Shown here: positions 18,361 through 27,641 of the stretch, one piece after another | Layout: each line of letters starts with the position of its first letter | How positions within the stretch are numbered: the first letter of the stretch is position 1 | Assembly: GCA_963832875.1 (NCBI GenBank) | Contig: CAWHWB010000007.1 | Coordinates: forward strand, 372,001 to 436,000 | Length of the DNA: 64,000 bases | Direction of reading: 5' to 3' | Source: AP-15 sp963832875 | Lineage (GTDB): Bacteria; Pseudomonadota; Alphaproteobacteria; ATCC43930; CGMCC-115725 | Position numbers and translations under genes: made by a program | The notes under the pieces: model-generated | What the model was told of the DNA's origin: nothing | Databases searched by the model: none | The model's input: the letters and a program-made list of their open reading frames with translations, nothing else

Positions 18361-18462
18361 CTTCGAGATGCGCCTTCGGCGCTCCTCAGCATGAGGCTTG
18401 GTATTGATACCAATGAGAAAAACACCTCATCCTGAGGAAGGCGCAAAGCGGCTGTCTCGAAG
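18361..18462. repeat. Intergenic palindromic repeat of a common alphaproteobacterial type
   Basis: Left arm CTTCGAGATGCGCC...CTCAGCATGAGG and right arm CCTCATCCTGAGGAAGGCGC...GTCTCGAAG are near-perfect reverse complements around an AT-rich centre. The CTTCGAGA...CCTCAGGATGAGG form is widespread between genes in Bradyrhizobium-like genomes. It separates the MetE-like and amidohydrolase genes and could fold into a long hairpin. Confidence 0.7.
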
Positions 18463-18541
18463 AGCCTGCCCTAGCGAAAGCCGGGGACGCACGGCCCCTG
18501 ATCCAGCCAAGTTCAATTCCTTCACACGCTCTTCGGCCGGA

Positions 18542-19615
18542 TCAGGGCATCGTCAGCCGATACACCCGCGCCGCGGTGCCGCTGTAGAGCGCGGTCTTTT
18601 CCGTCGCCGACATGCCTGTGGTGATGCGCTTGAACGCGTTCCACAGCTCGGTGTAGCCGCCGGACTGCTTGTCGGGCGGGAAGTTGCTTTCGAACATCGA
18701 GCGCTCGGGGCCGAAGGCTTTGATGCAAGGTTCGATATACTGGCGCCAGGCGGCGGCCAGCTCCTCGGACGAGGGCGGCATGTCCCGCTCCGGAAAATCG
18801 AAGCCGAACGAAGTCATGCCGACGCCGCCGAGCTTGACGTTGACATTCGGACATTTGGCGAGTTCGCCGATGTCCCGCTTCCAACCGGCGAGGATCTCCT
18901 GCCGATGGCCGCGATAGGGGCCGACGCCGAGCACGCCGCCGACATGGTTGAGGATGATCGTCGTGTCGGGAAAGGCGCGGGCGAGATCGATCGCGTCCGA
19001 CAGTTGCGGATGGTATTGCCAGGATTCGAAGCTGAGCCCGAGCGGCGCCAGCTGGGCGAAGCCCTCGCGGAATTTAGGGTCGCGCACCAGATGCGGCGGC
19101 ACCGAGCGCGTCGCGTATTTCTGGACCGCCTCGTGCTCATCCCATGAGACGCCGTGGCGGATGCCGCGAAAACGCCCACCGCCGACCCGGATCTCGGCCT
19201 CCAGCACCTCGCGCACCCGTGCGCCGAGGGTCAAATCGGCGTGGCCGACGATCCCCTCGGCGACGCGGCACGGCCCGTAGCCGCCCGAGGCGCTCATCGC
19301 CGCGATGCCGTTGACGAACTCGACCTCGCCGACGGGCGCCATCTCGGCGGGACCCGCCTTGCGGTACATCGACCGGCATTCGAGAAAGACCGTGGCGACG
19401 ATGTTGTGGCCGCCCGCGATATCCGCGAGCAGCTCGGGCAACAGATAGCGCCCGCGCTGCGGCGTGTCCCAGAAATGATGGTGCGGGTCGATGATCGGCA
19501 GATCCGGCTCCAGCACCGCCTCGGCCGGCCGTTTCGCCAGCCACGCCTTTAGCTCGGCATCGCCGCGGTAGGCGAGGCCGCGGTATTCACCGGTTGCTTC
19601 TCCAATTTGGGCCAT
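18542..19615 (-). CDS. Amidohydrolase-2 family (PDC-lactonase-like) TIM-barrel hydrolase
   Basis: 357 residues. Metal-dependent hydrolase or decarboxylase: the N-terminal LPIIDPHHHFWD carries the HxH metal pair (near residues 43-45), TVFLECRSMYR, TIILNHVGGVLG with the barrel histidine, and MFESNFPPDKQSGGY with the terminal barrel segment. This is the family of 2-pyrone-4,6-dicarboxylate lactonase and related ring-cleavage product hydrolases; the substrate is not evident. ATG 19615 has GGGAGG upstream. The gene lies 22 bases after an LLM oxidoreductase in the same direction, so they probably act together in a catabolic step. Confidence 0.8.
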   Translation of the reverse strand: MAQIGEATGEYRGLAYRGDAELKAWLAKRPAEAVLEPDLPIIDPHHHFWDTPQRGRYLLPELLADIAGGHNIVATVFLECRSMYRKAGPAEMAPVGEVEFVNGIAAMSASGGYGPCRVAEGIVGHADLTLGARVREVLEAEIRVGGGRFRGIRHGVSWDEHEAVQKYATRSVPPHLVRDPKFREGFAQLAPLGLSFESWQYHPQLSDAIDLARAFPDTTIILNHVGGVLGVGPYRGHRQEILAGWKRDIGELAKCPNVNVKLGGVGMTSFGFDFPERDMPPSSEELAAAWRQYIEPCIKAFGPERSMFESNFPPDKQSGGYTELWNAFKRITTGMSATEKTALYSGTAARVYRLTMP

Positions 19616-19637
19616 GATGCCTCCCTCTTCTCGGCGG

Positions 19638-20831
19638 CTATTCGGCAGCCGCTCGCGCCGCGGCGACCTGCGCACCCCGGAACGCCGGCATCACCTCCTT
19701 CGAGAGCCGGTCAAGGTCTTCCAGCTGAACATCGAGCGGGGTGCCGAGCGGCGTCGCGCACACCACCCGATCAACTCCCGGATAGCGCTTTTCGACCGCC
19801 TTCAATTGCTCGACGATGTCTGCGGGCGTGCCAGTCAGGAAGCCGCCGGCCTTCACCGCGTCTTCGATGCGCGGCAATTTGGTGGCGGCGGCGAGCCTCG
19901 GGTCGCGCATCGCCGCGATCTGCTCGTCCGAGAGCGCGCGCACCAGGCGCAGCTCGCCGAACATCTTCATGTTTTCCTCGTAGTGTTTCGCCGCCTCGCG
20001 GATGCCCTCTTCGCGGCTCCGGGCGATGTGAAACTGGAAACCGAGCGCCAGCTTTTCGCCGAGCTCTAGCTTGACGCCGCGACGCGCGTAGGCGGCCTGG
20101 AAGCCGAGCATGTGCCGCTCGACAGCACCACCTTCGGCCGAGCCGCCGCCGATCATGCCCGAGATGCCGTGCTTGGCCATAAAGTCGAAGGCGCGTTCCG
20201 AACCGCTCTGAATCGGCTGCCAGCATTCGACCGGCAGACGCTCCGGCGCCGGAATCAGGGTGATCTCCTTCAAGGTGTAGCCGCGATATGGCACCTCCGG
20301 CGGGATCGTGTAGTACTTGCCCTTATGCGAGAAGGGTTTGCCCTCGAACGCCTTGAACAGGATGTCGACGCCTTCTTCGAAGATCTCGCGGTTGGCGTCC
20401 TGGTCCATCAGCGGCGAGCCGAAGGTCTCGACCTCGCGTGTGTGATAGCCGCGGGCGACACCGAAGATCACCCGCCCGCCGCTGAGCACGTCGGCCATCG
20501 CATAGTCTTCGGCGAGGCGCAGCGGGTGCCACATCGGCACGACGTTGAAGCCGCAGCCGATCTTCAGGTTTTGGGTCTGGTTGACGAGGTGCATCGCCAT
20601 CATCAGAAGGTTCGGAATCAATTCCGTCCCCTCGGGCTGGAAATGATGCTCGGCCATCCAGAACGTGTTGAAACCACGCTCATCCATGCACTTGGCGTAC
20701 TTCACCACCTTGTGCAGCGCGCCGGCCAGCTGCTCCTTCGTATAGCGGCGCTCGTTGATCGGCGTCCCGGCATAGCCCAGGTTCTCCATGTCGACGGTGC
20801 CGTAATAGGAGCTGTCGAATTTCGTGATCAT
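19638..20831 (-). CDS. LLM-class flavin-dependent oxidoreductase (luciferase-like)
   Basis: 397 residues. The barrel motifs FNTFWMAEHHFQPEG (near 50-64), IGCGFNVVPMWHPLRLAEDY and VIFGVARGYHTREVE mark the bacterial-luciferase superfamily, FMN- or F420-dependent monooxygenases. The insert LQLEDLDRLSKEVMPAF closes the protein. Substrate unknown. ATG 20831 has CAGGAGG nine bases upstream; an in-frame ATG at 20894 is less likely. First gene of a short unit with the amidohydrolase downstream. Confidence 0.8.
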   Translation of the reverse strand: MITKFDSSYYGTVDMENLGYAGTPINERRYTKEQLAGALHKVVKYAKCMDERGFNTFWMAEHHFQPEGTELIPNLLMMAMHLVNQTQNLKIGCGFNVVPMWHPLRLAEDYAMADVLSGGRVIFGVARGYHTREVETFGSPLMDQDANREIFEEGVDILFKAFEGKPFSHKGKYYTIPPEVPYRGYTLKEITLIPAPERLPVECWQPIQSGSERAFDFMAKHGISGMIGGGSAEGGAVERHMLGFQAAYARRGVKLELGEKLALGFQFHIARSREEGIREAAKHYEENMKMFGELRLVRALSDEQIAAMRDPRLAAATKLPRIEDAVKAGGFLTGTPADIVEQLKAVEKRYPGVDRVVCATPLGTPLDVQLEDLDRLSKEVMPAFRGAQVAAARAAAE

Positions 20832-21357
20832 CGGTGCCTCCTGGCTGGATCCGTGGCTTCCCTCCGGCGCCTCGGCCGACCGGGAGTGTTCCACGCGCCC
20901 TCGCGAATGACAACCTCCGCCCGGCGGTGCCTCGGCCCGCGATCGGAGGTGAGCCGCCGCGCGGGCATCACGCTCGCGTCGACCTCGTGTGAAAGCCCAG
21001 AAAAACCCGGCCGGCCAAGCCCGACGTTTGCGCCGGCTGCAGCGAATGTGGCTCCATCAGGAGGCAGGAAACGAGAAGGCTCAGCCGCGGGTTCGGGTGC
21101 TGCGCGGTTTGCCGGGTTTGGTCGCAGCCGGGACGTTGGCGGCCCTGCCTCGGTTTTCAGGCGTCGGCCAGGCTCGGCGCCGGCCTCCCGTCGTTGCCGA
21201 GAGGGAGCCCGTAAGTCACGACGTCGTTGTAATCCGGCTGCTCCTTCGTTATTTGAGCCGGCCGCGGTTTGAATTATAGTCGATCGCGACAATCAAAACG
21301 CGCCCGCGGCGAACGGTCTCGCGCGCCGGTCGGGCGAGCAGGGGAAGGAGAACCAGT
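20832..21357. other. 526-bp gap between divergent LLM and solute-binding protein genes
   Basis: No credible gene. The right end holds the promoter and leader of the binding-protein gene; the left end should hold the promoter of the LLM gene, which I cannot pinpoint. Confidence 0.5.
21253..21280 (+). promoter_or_regulatory. Sigma-70-like promoter of the first solute-binding protein gene
   Basis: TTGAGC (21253-21258), 16 bases, TATAGT (21275-21280). It lies ~78 bases before the ATG in an otherwise GC-rich region. The second binding-protein gene has a matching TTGAGC box, and both leaders contain GCGCCCGCGGCG, supporting a duplicated promoter. Confidence 0.55.
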
Positions 21358-22734
21358 ATGACCGATCCGACCAGGCGTTCGCTGCTACGCGGTTCCGTGG
21401 CGCTGGCGGCGGCGGGGGCCTTGGCGCGGCCCTATGTCGCCAATGCGGCGGCGGCGACCGCGACCGTGTGGTGGACCCAGGGCTTTATTCCCGAAGAGGA
21501 TGCCGCGTTCCGCGCTTTGGTTGCCGATTACCAGAAGGCCAGCGGCAACACCATCGACATGAGCATCATCCCGTTCGCGCCATTGCGGGAAAAGGAAATC
21601 TCGGCGATCACCAGCGGCGATGTCCCCGATCTGATGGAATACGCCGATTTCGAGTTGCTGCCGATGAACGCCTGGCAGGACAAGCTGGTTGATGTCACCG
21701 ACATCGTCAATACGCAGAAACCCGAATATATCAAATCGGCTCTAACTTCGACTTATTGCTACAATAACGTCAGCAAAAAACGAGCCTATTATGCGGTGCC
21801 GATGAAGGCGGCGGCGGTGCCGTTCCGCTATTGGAATTCGATGATCGAAAAGGCCGGCTACAAGAGTTCCGACATCCCGAAGACCTGGGACGCGTTTCTC
21901 GACTTCTTCAAGCCGGTGCAGACCAAGTTGCGGGCGCAGGGGATGCGCAACATCTACGCGTACGGCTACCAGCTGACCGCCAACGGGGTCGATCCCGCCA
22001 ACACCTTCAACGCTTTCCTGATCGCCTATGGCGGCAAGGACATCGTGACCCCGGATGGCAAGCTGCATACCGACGATCCGCAGGTGCGCTCGGCGGCGAT
22101 CAAGGCGCTTGGCAAGCTAACCACCCCGTTCAAGGAAGGCTTTGTGCCGCCGGGTGTGACCAGCTGGAACGATGCCGACGACAACAACGCCTTCCACTCG
22201 AAGCTCGTGGTGATGGATTTCGACGGTTCGCTGTCGACTGAGGTCGCCGTCTATCACGACAAGTCGCAATATGACGACATCGTGACCTATGGCATGCCGC
22301 TCAGCAACGAGGGCAAGGTGTTGCCGAGCCAGATCGGATTCTTCGGCGCGCTGATCCCCAAAGGGGCAAAGAACGTCGACGTGGCTACCGAGTTCGTCAA
22401 ATACGCGATCCAGCCGAAGGTGCTCGACCAATATCTGAAAGCCGGGCTCGGCCGGTGGGCGCCGCCGATGCCGTCGATCGCCAAGAACGACCCGTTCTGG
22501 CTCGATCCCAAGGACCCGCACCGCGGGGTGTACATTCGCCAGACGCTATTCCAGCCGACGCTACCGCTCTACGAGGCGTTCAACCCGGCCGTCGGGGAGG
22601 TCAACACCCAGCACGTGTTCAGCCTCGCTGAGTTCGACGTGATGAAGAACGGCATGACGCCGGATCAGGCCATCGATAAGGCGTTCAAGCAGGTCGAGGC
22701 GATCTTTGCCAAATACCCGATCGCGCAGAGTTGA
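21358..22734 (+). CDS. ABC transporter solute-binding protein (sugar/glycerol-phosphate type), copy 1
   Basis: 458 residues, family 1 extracellular binding protein. The signal is of the Tat kind: RRSLLRGSVALAAAGALARP with twin arginines at residues 6-7, cleavage likely after YVANAA. Mature motifs: VWWTQGFIPEEDAAFRALVA, AITSGDVPDLMEY, IPKTWDAFLDFFKPV and a C-terminal LDPKDPHRGVYI. Closely related along its length to the next gene, with the region around EYADFELLPMNAW (ligand-facing loop) the most different, which hints at different ligands. The RBS GGGGAAGGAG precedes the ATG. First gene of the transporter cluster. Confidence 0.9.
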   Translation: MTDPTRRSLLRGSVALAAAGALARPYVANAAAATATVWWTQGFIPEEDAAFRALVADYQKASGNTIDMSIIPFAPLREKEISAITSGDVPDLMEYADFELLPMNAWQDKLVDVTDIVNTQKPEYIKSALTSTYCYNNVSKKRAYYAVPMKAAAVPFRYWNSMIEKAGYKSSDIPKTWDAFLDFFKPVQTKLRAQGMRNIYAYGYQLTANGVDPANTFNAFLIAYGGKDIVTPDGKLHTDDPQVRSAAIKALGKLTTPFKEGFVPPGVTSWNDADDNNAFHSKLVVMDFDGSLSTEVAVYHDKSQYDDIVTYGMPLSNEGKVLPSQIGFFGALIPKGAKNVDVATEFVKYAIQPKVLDQYLKAGLGRWAPPMPSIAKNDPFWLDPKDPHRGVYIRQTLFQPTLPLYEAFNPAVGEVNTQHVFSLAEFDVMKNGMTPDQAIDKAFKQVEAIFAKYPIAQS

Positions 22735-22921
22735 GGGCGGACAGATCCGGCAGCGTGCTCCCGGCGCGTCGCGCCGGCCGCGGAACCGCGCCGACGCCGA
22801 TCGCGTTATTCTGCGCCCGATTGCCGCGGGGCAACCCGCGGGCGAGCCCCGAATTCGGTTCGCTCGCGCGAGCCCAGGCGGCGGCTTCGGGCCGGAACCG
22901 AGAGCAGCCTCATAATAAGCT

Positions 22922-22950
22922 TTGAGCCTGCGGCGTAGCTGCATTATATT
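22922..22950 (+). promoter_or_regulatory. Sigma-70-like promoter of the second solute-binding protein gene
   Basis: TTGAGC (22922-22927), 17 bases, TATATT (22945-22950), about 68 bases before the ATG at 23018. It parallels the promoter of copy 1, so the second gene has its own start as well as possible read-through. Confidence 0.55.
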
Positions 22951-23017
22951 GGCATGGCTGGCTCGTAAGGACAACGCGCCCGCGGCGCTAAGCCGCGCGA
23001 GTGAGGAAGGAAGACGG

Positions 23018-24406
23018 ATGATCAAGCCCACCAGGCGCACGCTGCTCCGCAGCTCTCTCGCGGTTGCCGCGGCCGGCGCGCTGGCGCGGCCCTATATCGC
23101 CAATGCGGCGGCGACGACCGTGACGGCTTGGTGGACCCAGGGCTTTATCCCCGAGGAGGACGCCGCGTTCCGCAAGATGGTCGCGGACTATCAGAAGGCC
23201 AGCGGCAACACGATCGAGTACAGCATCCTGCCGTTCGGGCCGTTGGGCTATAAGGTCATTTCGGCGATCACCAGCGGCGATGTCCCGGATGTCGTGTCCT
23301 ACGATGCCGCCGATGCGACGATCATCCCGCAGAATGCCTGGGAGGACAAGATCGTCGAAGTCAGCGACGTCGTCGATACTCAGAAGCCGCAATTCAGCCC
23401 GACCGCGCTGCTCGGCTCCCAGTATTACAACAATGTCAAAAAACAGCGCGGCTTTTACATGGTGCCGTACAAAACCGCCTGCATCCCGTTCCATACCTGG
23501 AACTCGCTGGTCGCAAAGGCGGGTTACAAAATTTCTAATGCGCCAAAGACTTGGGATGCGTTCTGGGATTTTTTTAAGCCGATGCAGGCGAAGCTGCGCG
23601 ACCAGGGCAACCGCGGCATCTATGCCTTGGGCTTGCAGCTGACCACTACCGGGCCGGCCGATGGCAACAATCTGTTCTATGCTTTCGTCTTGGCGAATGG
23701 CGGCAAGAACATGGTCACTCCGGATGGCAAGGCGCATCTCGATGACCCGACGATCAAGGAGGCGGTGGTCAAGTCGCTGACTTTTATGACCGCCGCCTAC
23801 AAAGAAGGCTATGTGCCGCCCGGTGTCCTCAGCTGGAGCGACGCGGACGACAACAACGCGTTCCACGCCAAGGAAATCGTGATGGATTTCGACGGCACGA
23901 TCTCGACCGAGGTCGCGCTCTATCACGACCAGCAGGCCTATTATCACGATTTGGTCACCCTCGGTCTGCCGATGGGCAATGACGGCAAGCCGGTGCCGGC
24001 GCAACTCGGCGTCGGCGGCGGCTTTATTCCCAAGGGCGCGAAGAACGTCGAGGCGGCCAAGGAGTTTCTAAAATACGTGATCCAGCCGCAGGTGATGGAC
24101 AATTACCTGAAGCAGGGGCTGGGGCGTTGGCTGCCGGCGATACCCTCGCTCGTCAAGAGCGACCCGTTCTGGCTCGACCCCAAAGACCCGCATCGGCCGG
24201 TTTACGTGCGCGAAGGCGTGCTCGGCCCGACGATGCCCTATTATTATGTCTTCAACCCGGGGATCGCCGTGGCCAATGCCCAACAGGTCTGGGGCCAGGC
24301 CGAAGCCGATGTGCTTCGCAATGGGATGACCCCGACGGACGCGGCCGACAAGGCGTTCAAACGGATCGAGGACATCCTCGCGAAATACCCGATTGTGCAG
24401 AGCTGA
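23018..24406 (+). CDS. ABC transporter solute-binding protein, copy 2
   Basis: 462 residues, a tandem paralogue of the preceding gene. Tat signal with RRTLLRSSLAVAAAGALARP and the same mature start (WWTQGFIPEEDAAFRKMVAD). Shared blocks such as ISAITSGDVPD, PKTWDAFWDFFKP and NDPFWLDPKDPH-like SDPFWLDPKDPH show a recent common ancestor, while DVVSYDAADATIIPQNAW differs from copy 1 at the binding loop. ATG 23018 has GAGGAAGGAAG upstream; the frame is open from 22922 but that part overlaps the promoter. The permease genes follow nine bases later. Confidence 0.9.
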   Translation: MIKPTRRTLLRSSLAVAAAGALARPYIANAAATTVTAWWTQGFIPEEDAAFRKMVADYQKASGNTIEYSILPFGPLGYKVISAITSGDVPDVVSYDAADATIIPQNAWEDKIVEVSDVVDTQKPQFSPTALLGSQYYNNVKKQRGFYMVPYKTACIPFHTWNSLVAKAGYKISNAPKTWDAFWDFFKPMQAKLRDQGNRGIYALGLQLTTTGPADGNNLFYAFVLANGGKNMVTPDGKAHLDDPTIKEAVVKSLTFMTAAYKEGYVPPGVLSWSDADDNNAFHAKEIVMDFDGTISTEVALYHDQQAYYHDLVTLGLPMGNDGKPVPAQLGVGGGFIPKGAKNVEAAKEFLKYVIQPQVMDNYLKQGLGRWLPAIPSLVKSDPFWLDPKDPHRPVYVREGVLGPTMPYYYVFNPGIAVANAQQVWGQAEADVLRNGMTPTDAADKAFKRIEDILAKYPIVQS

Positions 24407-24415
24407 GAGGCGATC

Positions 24416-25351
24416 ATGGTGGACGGCACCTCGGTCCTACAGGCGACCCAAGCACTTCCGCGTCAGGCGCTCGCCGGCCTTCGGGCGCGGCAACGCAATT
24501 GGCGAGGCGGCCTGCAAGGGACGGAATACACCTGGGCTATCGCCTTCTGTATTCCCTACATCGCCGTATTCCTCGCCTTTGTGGTGTATCCGGTGGCGTA
24601 CGGGCTCTGGCTCGGACACAAACCGGCGCTTTATGCCGAGCTGTTCTCGGACCCGATCTATCAGCAGACCGTGGTCAACACCATTCTGTACCTGCTGATC
24701 GGCGTCAATCTCAAGATGGTCGGCGCCCTTTTATTGTCGGGCTTTTTCATGCGCCGTGGCTGGTGGATGAAGGGTCTGTTGATGGTCTACGTGCTGCCGT
24801 GGGCGGTCCCGGCATTGCCGACCTTCATTTCGATCCACTGGATGCTGAACGGCCAGTGGGGTCTGATCAATAACACGCTGTGGGACATCTTTCATATCGA
24901 CGGTCCGGGTTGGCTCGACAATTCGCGCTGGTTGGCGCTCGGCTCGGTTATCGTCTCCTATATTTGGAAATGGATGCCGTTCTGGACCGTGATCCTGCTC
25001 GCTGGCCGCATGTCGATCCCGCGCGAGCTGTATGAGGCAGCCGAGGTGGACGGCGCCACCGGGGTGCGCCGGTTCTTCCATGTGTCGTTGCCGCTGCTCG
25101 CCAACCTCTATATCGTCTGCACACTGCTGTCGACGATCTTTACTCTCGGCGACTTCAACACCGTCTATTTCGTGTCGGGGGGCGGCCCGGCGCTGTCGAC
25201 CCACGTGCTGGCGACGCTCGGCATCCGCGATGCCTTCGACATTGCTCGGCCTGATCTCGGTGTGGCGGCGGTCATGTCGGCCCTGCCGCTGTTGATCCCG
25301 CTGGTATTCTTGCTGATGCACAAGATCCGCACCTCGGACGTGCAGCTGTGA
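24416..25351 (+). CDS. ABC transporter permease (MalF/UgpA type)
   Basis: 311 residues, six predicted helices, starting with TEYTWAIAFCIPYIAVFLAF. The EAA loop that docks the ATPase is ELYEAAEVDGATGVRRFFHV (near residues 204-223, ending in SLPLL), with the conserved EAA and G. LLSTIFTLGDFNTVYFVSGG follows. Inner-membrane half-channel for a sugar-like solute. It shares four bases with the next gene (GTGA). Confidence 0.9.
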   Translation: MVDGTSVLQATQALPRQALAGLRARQRNWRGGLQGTEYTWAIAFCIPYIAVFLAFVVYPVAYGLWLGHKPALYAELFSDPIYQQTVVNTILYLLIGVNLKMVGALLLSGFFMRRGWWMKGLLMVYVLPWAVPALPTFISIHWMLNGQWGLINNTLWDIFHIDGPGWLDNSRWLALGSVIVSYIWKWMPFWTVILLAGRMSIPRELYEAAEVDGATGVRRFFHVSLPLLANLYIVCTLLSTIFTLGDFNTVYFVSGGGPALSTHVLATLGIRDAFDIARPDLGVAAVMSALPLLIPLVFLLMHKIRTSDVQL

Positions 25352-26238
25352 GCGCGGTCCTGACCGAGGGCCGGCCGGCGCGGCGGGCGCCGAACTACCG
25401 GCTGCGGCGAATCCTGACCGAAGCGGCGGCGCTGGCGTTCGGCCTGGTGCTGATCGTGTGGACGCTGACGCCGCTCTATAACATGGTGATGGTGTCGCTC
25501 GAATCGCACGACAACGTGTTCAGCAGCCATGTCTTCCCGGCGGACCCCTCGGTGCACAGCTATTGGATCGTGCTGACCGAGGGTTACTGGTACCTTGAGT
25601 ATTTCTGGCACCAGTTTGGCAACAGCCTTTACATCGGCGCGATGACGACCGGGTTGACCCTGCTGATCGGCTCGCTGACCAGCTTTTCGATCAGCCGGAT
25701 GCGCATCCGCCACGGCTGGCTCCTGAGCAACGCCGCACTCTTGACCTATGTGATCCCGGCGTCGTTCCTGGCGATCCCGTTTTACCGGATCATGCAGAGC
25801 TACCATCTGGGCAACAATCTGTGGTCGGTGATCGCGGCGGAAGTGACCTTTGCCACGCCTTACGCGATCTTCATCTTTCAGCAATATGGCAGGGGCATCC
25901 CGATCGAGCTCGACGAGGCAGCGCGAATCGACGGGGCGTCGCCGCTCCAGGTGTATTTTCGGATCTACCTGCCGCTGATGGCGCCGGCGCTGGTCGCGGT
26001 CGGCACCTACGCCTTGCTGCTCGCCTGGAACGAATATCTCTATCAGTTCCTGCTGCTGTCGAACACGCGCAGCATGACCGTGCCGGTGGCGCTCGCCCAG
26101 TTCCTCAACAGCGACGAATCGCCGTGGAACTACATGATGGCGACTGCGGTCATCTATGCGATCCCGCCGGTGCTGGTCTACTACCTGTTCCGCAGCCGCA
26201 TGACCGCCGGCCTGACCTTGGGCGGCGTCAAGGGCTGA
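25348..26238 (+). CDS. ABC transporter permease (MalG/UgpE type)
   Basis: 296 residues from a GTG that overlaps the stop of the upstream permease. Helices start at ILTEAAALAFGLVLIVWTLT; the EAA loop is IELDEAARIDGASPLQVYFR near residue 187, followed by IYLPLMAPALVAVGTYALLL. Second half of the channel. No ATP-binding gene follows: the next 330 bases are non-coding and then glycosyltransferases begin, so the ATPase must be encoded elsewhere (a shared UgpC/MsmX-like subunit). Confidence 0.9.
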   Translation: MSAVLTEGRPARRAPNYRLRRILTEAAALAFGLVLIVWTLTPLYNMVMVSLESHDNVFSSHVFPADPSVHSYWIVLTEGYWYLEYFWHQFGNSLYIGAMTTGLTLLIGSLTSFSISRMRIRHGWLLSNAALLTYVIPASFLAIPFYRIMQSYHLGNNLWSVIAAEVTFATPYAIFIFQQYGRGIPIELDEAARIDGASPLQVYFRIYLPLMAPALVAVGTYALLLAWNEYLYQFLLLSNTRSMTVPVALAQFLNSDESPWNYMMATAVIYAIPPVLVYYLFRSRMTAGLTLGGVKG

Positions 26239-26572
26239 GCCCGAGATCCGCCACGCGCCGGCGCATGGTCATGGGTCACGGGCGGCTCGGCGCCCCCTAA
26301 AGCTCGGGTGACGGCGGCTGTTGCTGGCGCGGGCGGGCCGCTGCGATCCCGTGAAAGCAGCGCGACGCGCCAGGAGTGTGGCGGCCACGACCGCGTTCGT
26401 ATCTTACCGGGGCGCGGATGCGGATTGACCGGAGAATTAGCTTCGTTGCGGCGACGTGGGCGACCCGCGGGGCGAAAATCCTTCCGCCCGGGCGTCCGGA
26501 TACCGCTGCCTTTCTTTATCATTATATTAGCAATAAAATGTATTCTGAGACCCGAACCCGGTCTCTGCGACA
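26239..26572 (+). other. 334-bp gap; probable leader of the polysaccharide genes
   Basis: No gene seen. The last ~60 bases become AT-rich (TTATCATTATATTAGCAATA at about 26516), unlike the surroundings, which would suit a promoter for the GT8 gene; box positions are uncertain. A short inverted repeat (GAGACCCGAACCCGGTCTC) lies just before the start codon. Confidence 0.35.
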
Positions 26573-27481
26573 ATGTCGATGAACATCGTCTGCGCCTGTG
26601 ATCTCAATTACATTCCGCATATGGCGGCAATGCTGTTGTCGCTTGTGGAAAACAACGAGCGGCACGGCATCCGGATCTTTGTGCTATACGACGGCGCGTT
26701 TCCCGAGCAGGACAAGCTCGCGGTCATGCTGCGCGGCCACCGGGCGGAAGTTTCCTTCATCTCGGTCGAGGAGAGCCTCCTCGAAAGCCTGTTTGTGAAC
26801 TACCACATCAGCCGGGCCACCTATGCCCGCCTGTTGATCGGCGAATTGTTGCCGCCCGAAATCGATCGAGTGATCTATCTCGATTGCGACCTGATCGTCA
26901 GGGGCGATCTTGGCGACCTTTGGCACACCGACCTCGGCGGCAAAACCGTTGCCGCGGTGGGTGAAATTACCGAGTATCTGTGGCATTCGAGACTGGGGCT
27001 GCCGCCAGGGGCCCCTTATTTCAATGGCGGTGTGATGCTCGTTGATCTGCGTCGTTGGCGGGAATTGGACATCGGCCGCTGCAGCCTCGGTTTCGTCCGC
27101 GAGCATCCGGACCGCCTCCAATGGTGGGACCAATGCGCCCTCAACCTGATCCTCCACGACGACTGGAAGCCGCTCGACCCGATCTGGAATCTCCAAAGCA
27201 TGGAACTTTGCGTCATTGACCACGGCATATATCGCTTCGGGCGGATGAGCTCTCGTGTCCGCGACGCGATCCGAGTGGTGCATTTCAGCAGTGATTCAAA
27301 GCCGTGGCACTACATGAACAATCACCCGCTCAAGAAAGAATATCTTCAATACCGGCGTCGCACGCCGTGGCCGCTTGAGACCTTTCCAGACCGTTATCCC
27401 CACAACATGATCCGCCGCTTTCTGCACCGTCACGTGCCCGCGCTGCTGCCCCTCTACCTGGCCGCACGAAGGATAATTTAA
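26573..27481 (+). CDS. Glycosyltransferase family 8
   Basis: 302 residues. Retaining galactosyl- or glucosyltransferase type used in LPS core synthesis. The N-terminus MNIVCACDLNYIPHMAAML fits the family; RVIYLDCDLIVRGDL holds the metal-binding DxD (near residue 102), YFNGGVMLVDLRRWRE is the acceptor-side motif, and VVHFSSDSKPWHY the His-x-KPW end motif. Start at 26573 or the second ATG at 26579. First of several polysaccharide genes. Confidence 0.9.
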   Translation: MSMNIVCACDLNYIPHMAAMLLSLVENNERHGIRIFVLYDGAFPEQDKLAVMLRGHRAEVSFISVEESLLESLFVNYHISRATYARLLIGELLPPEIDRVIYLDCDLIVRGDLGDLWHTDLGGKTVAAVGEITEYLWHSRLGLPPGAPYFNGGVMLVDLRRWRELDIGRCSLGFVREHPDRLQWWDQCALNLILHDDWKPLDPIWNLQSMELCVIDHGIYRFGRMSSRVRDAIRVVHFSSDSKPWHYMNNHPLKKEYLQYRRRTPWPLETFPDRYPHNMIRRFLHRHVPALLPLYLAARRII

Positions 27482-27641
27482 CGGTATGCAAAGCCGATTC
27501 CTCGCACTCTGCGACCTTGTGAGCAGCCGTGCTCCGGCTGCCGGCGCGCACGCCGCACAATGTATGCTCAGTTCCTTCTTTGGGTTCGCGTCACCGGCCG
27601 ACCGAACCGGCCGCCGCCTCGCGGCAGCCAGGTGAAATACG

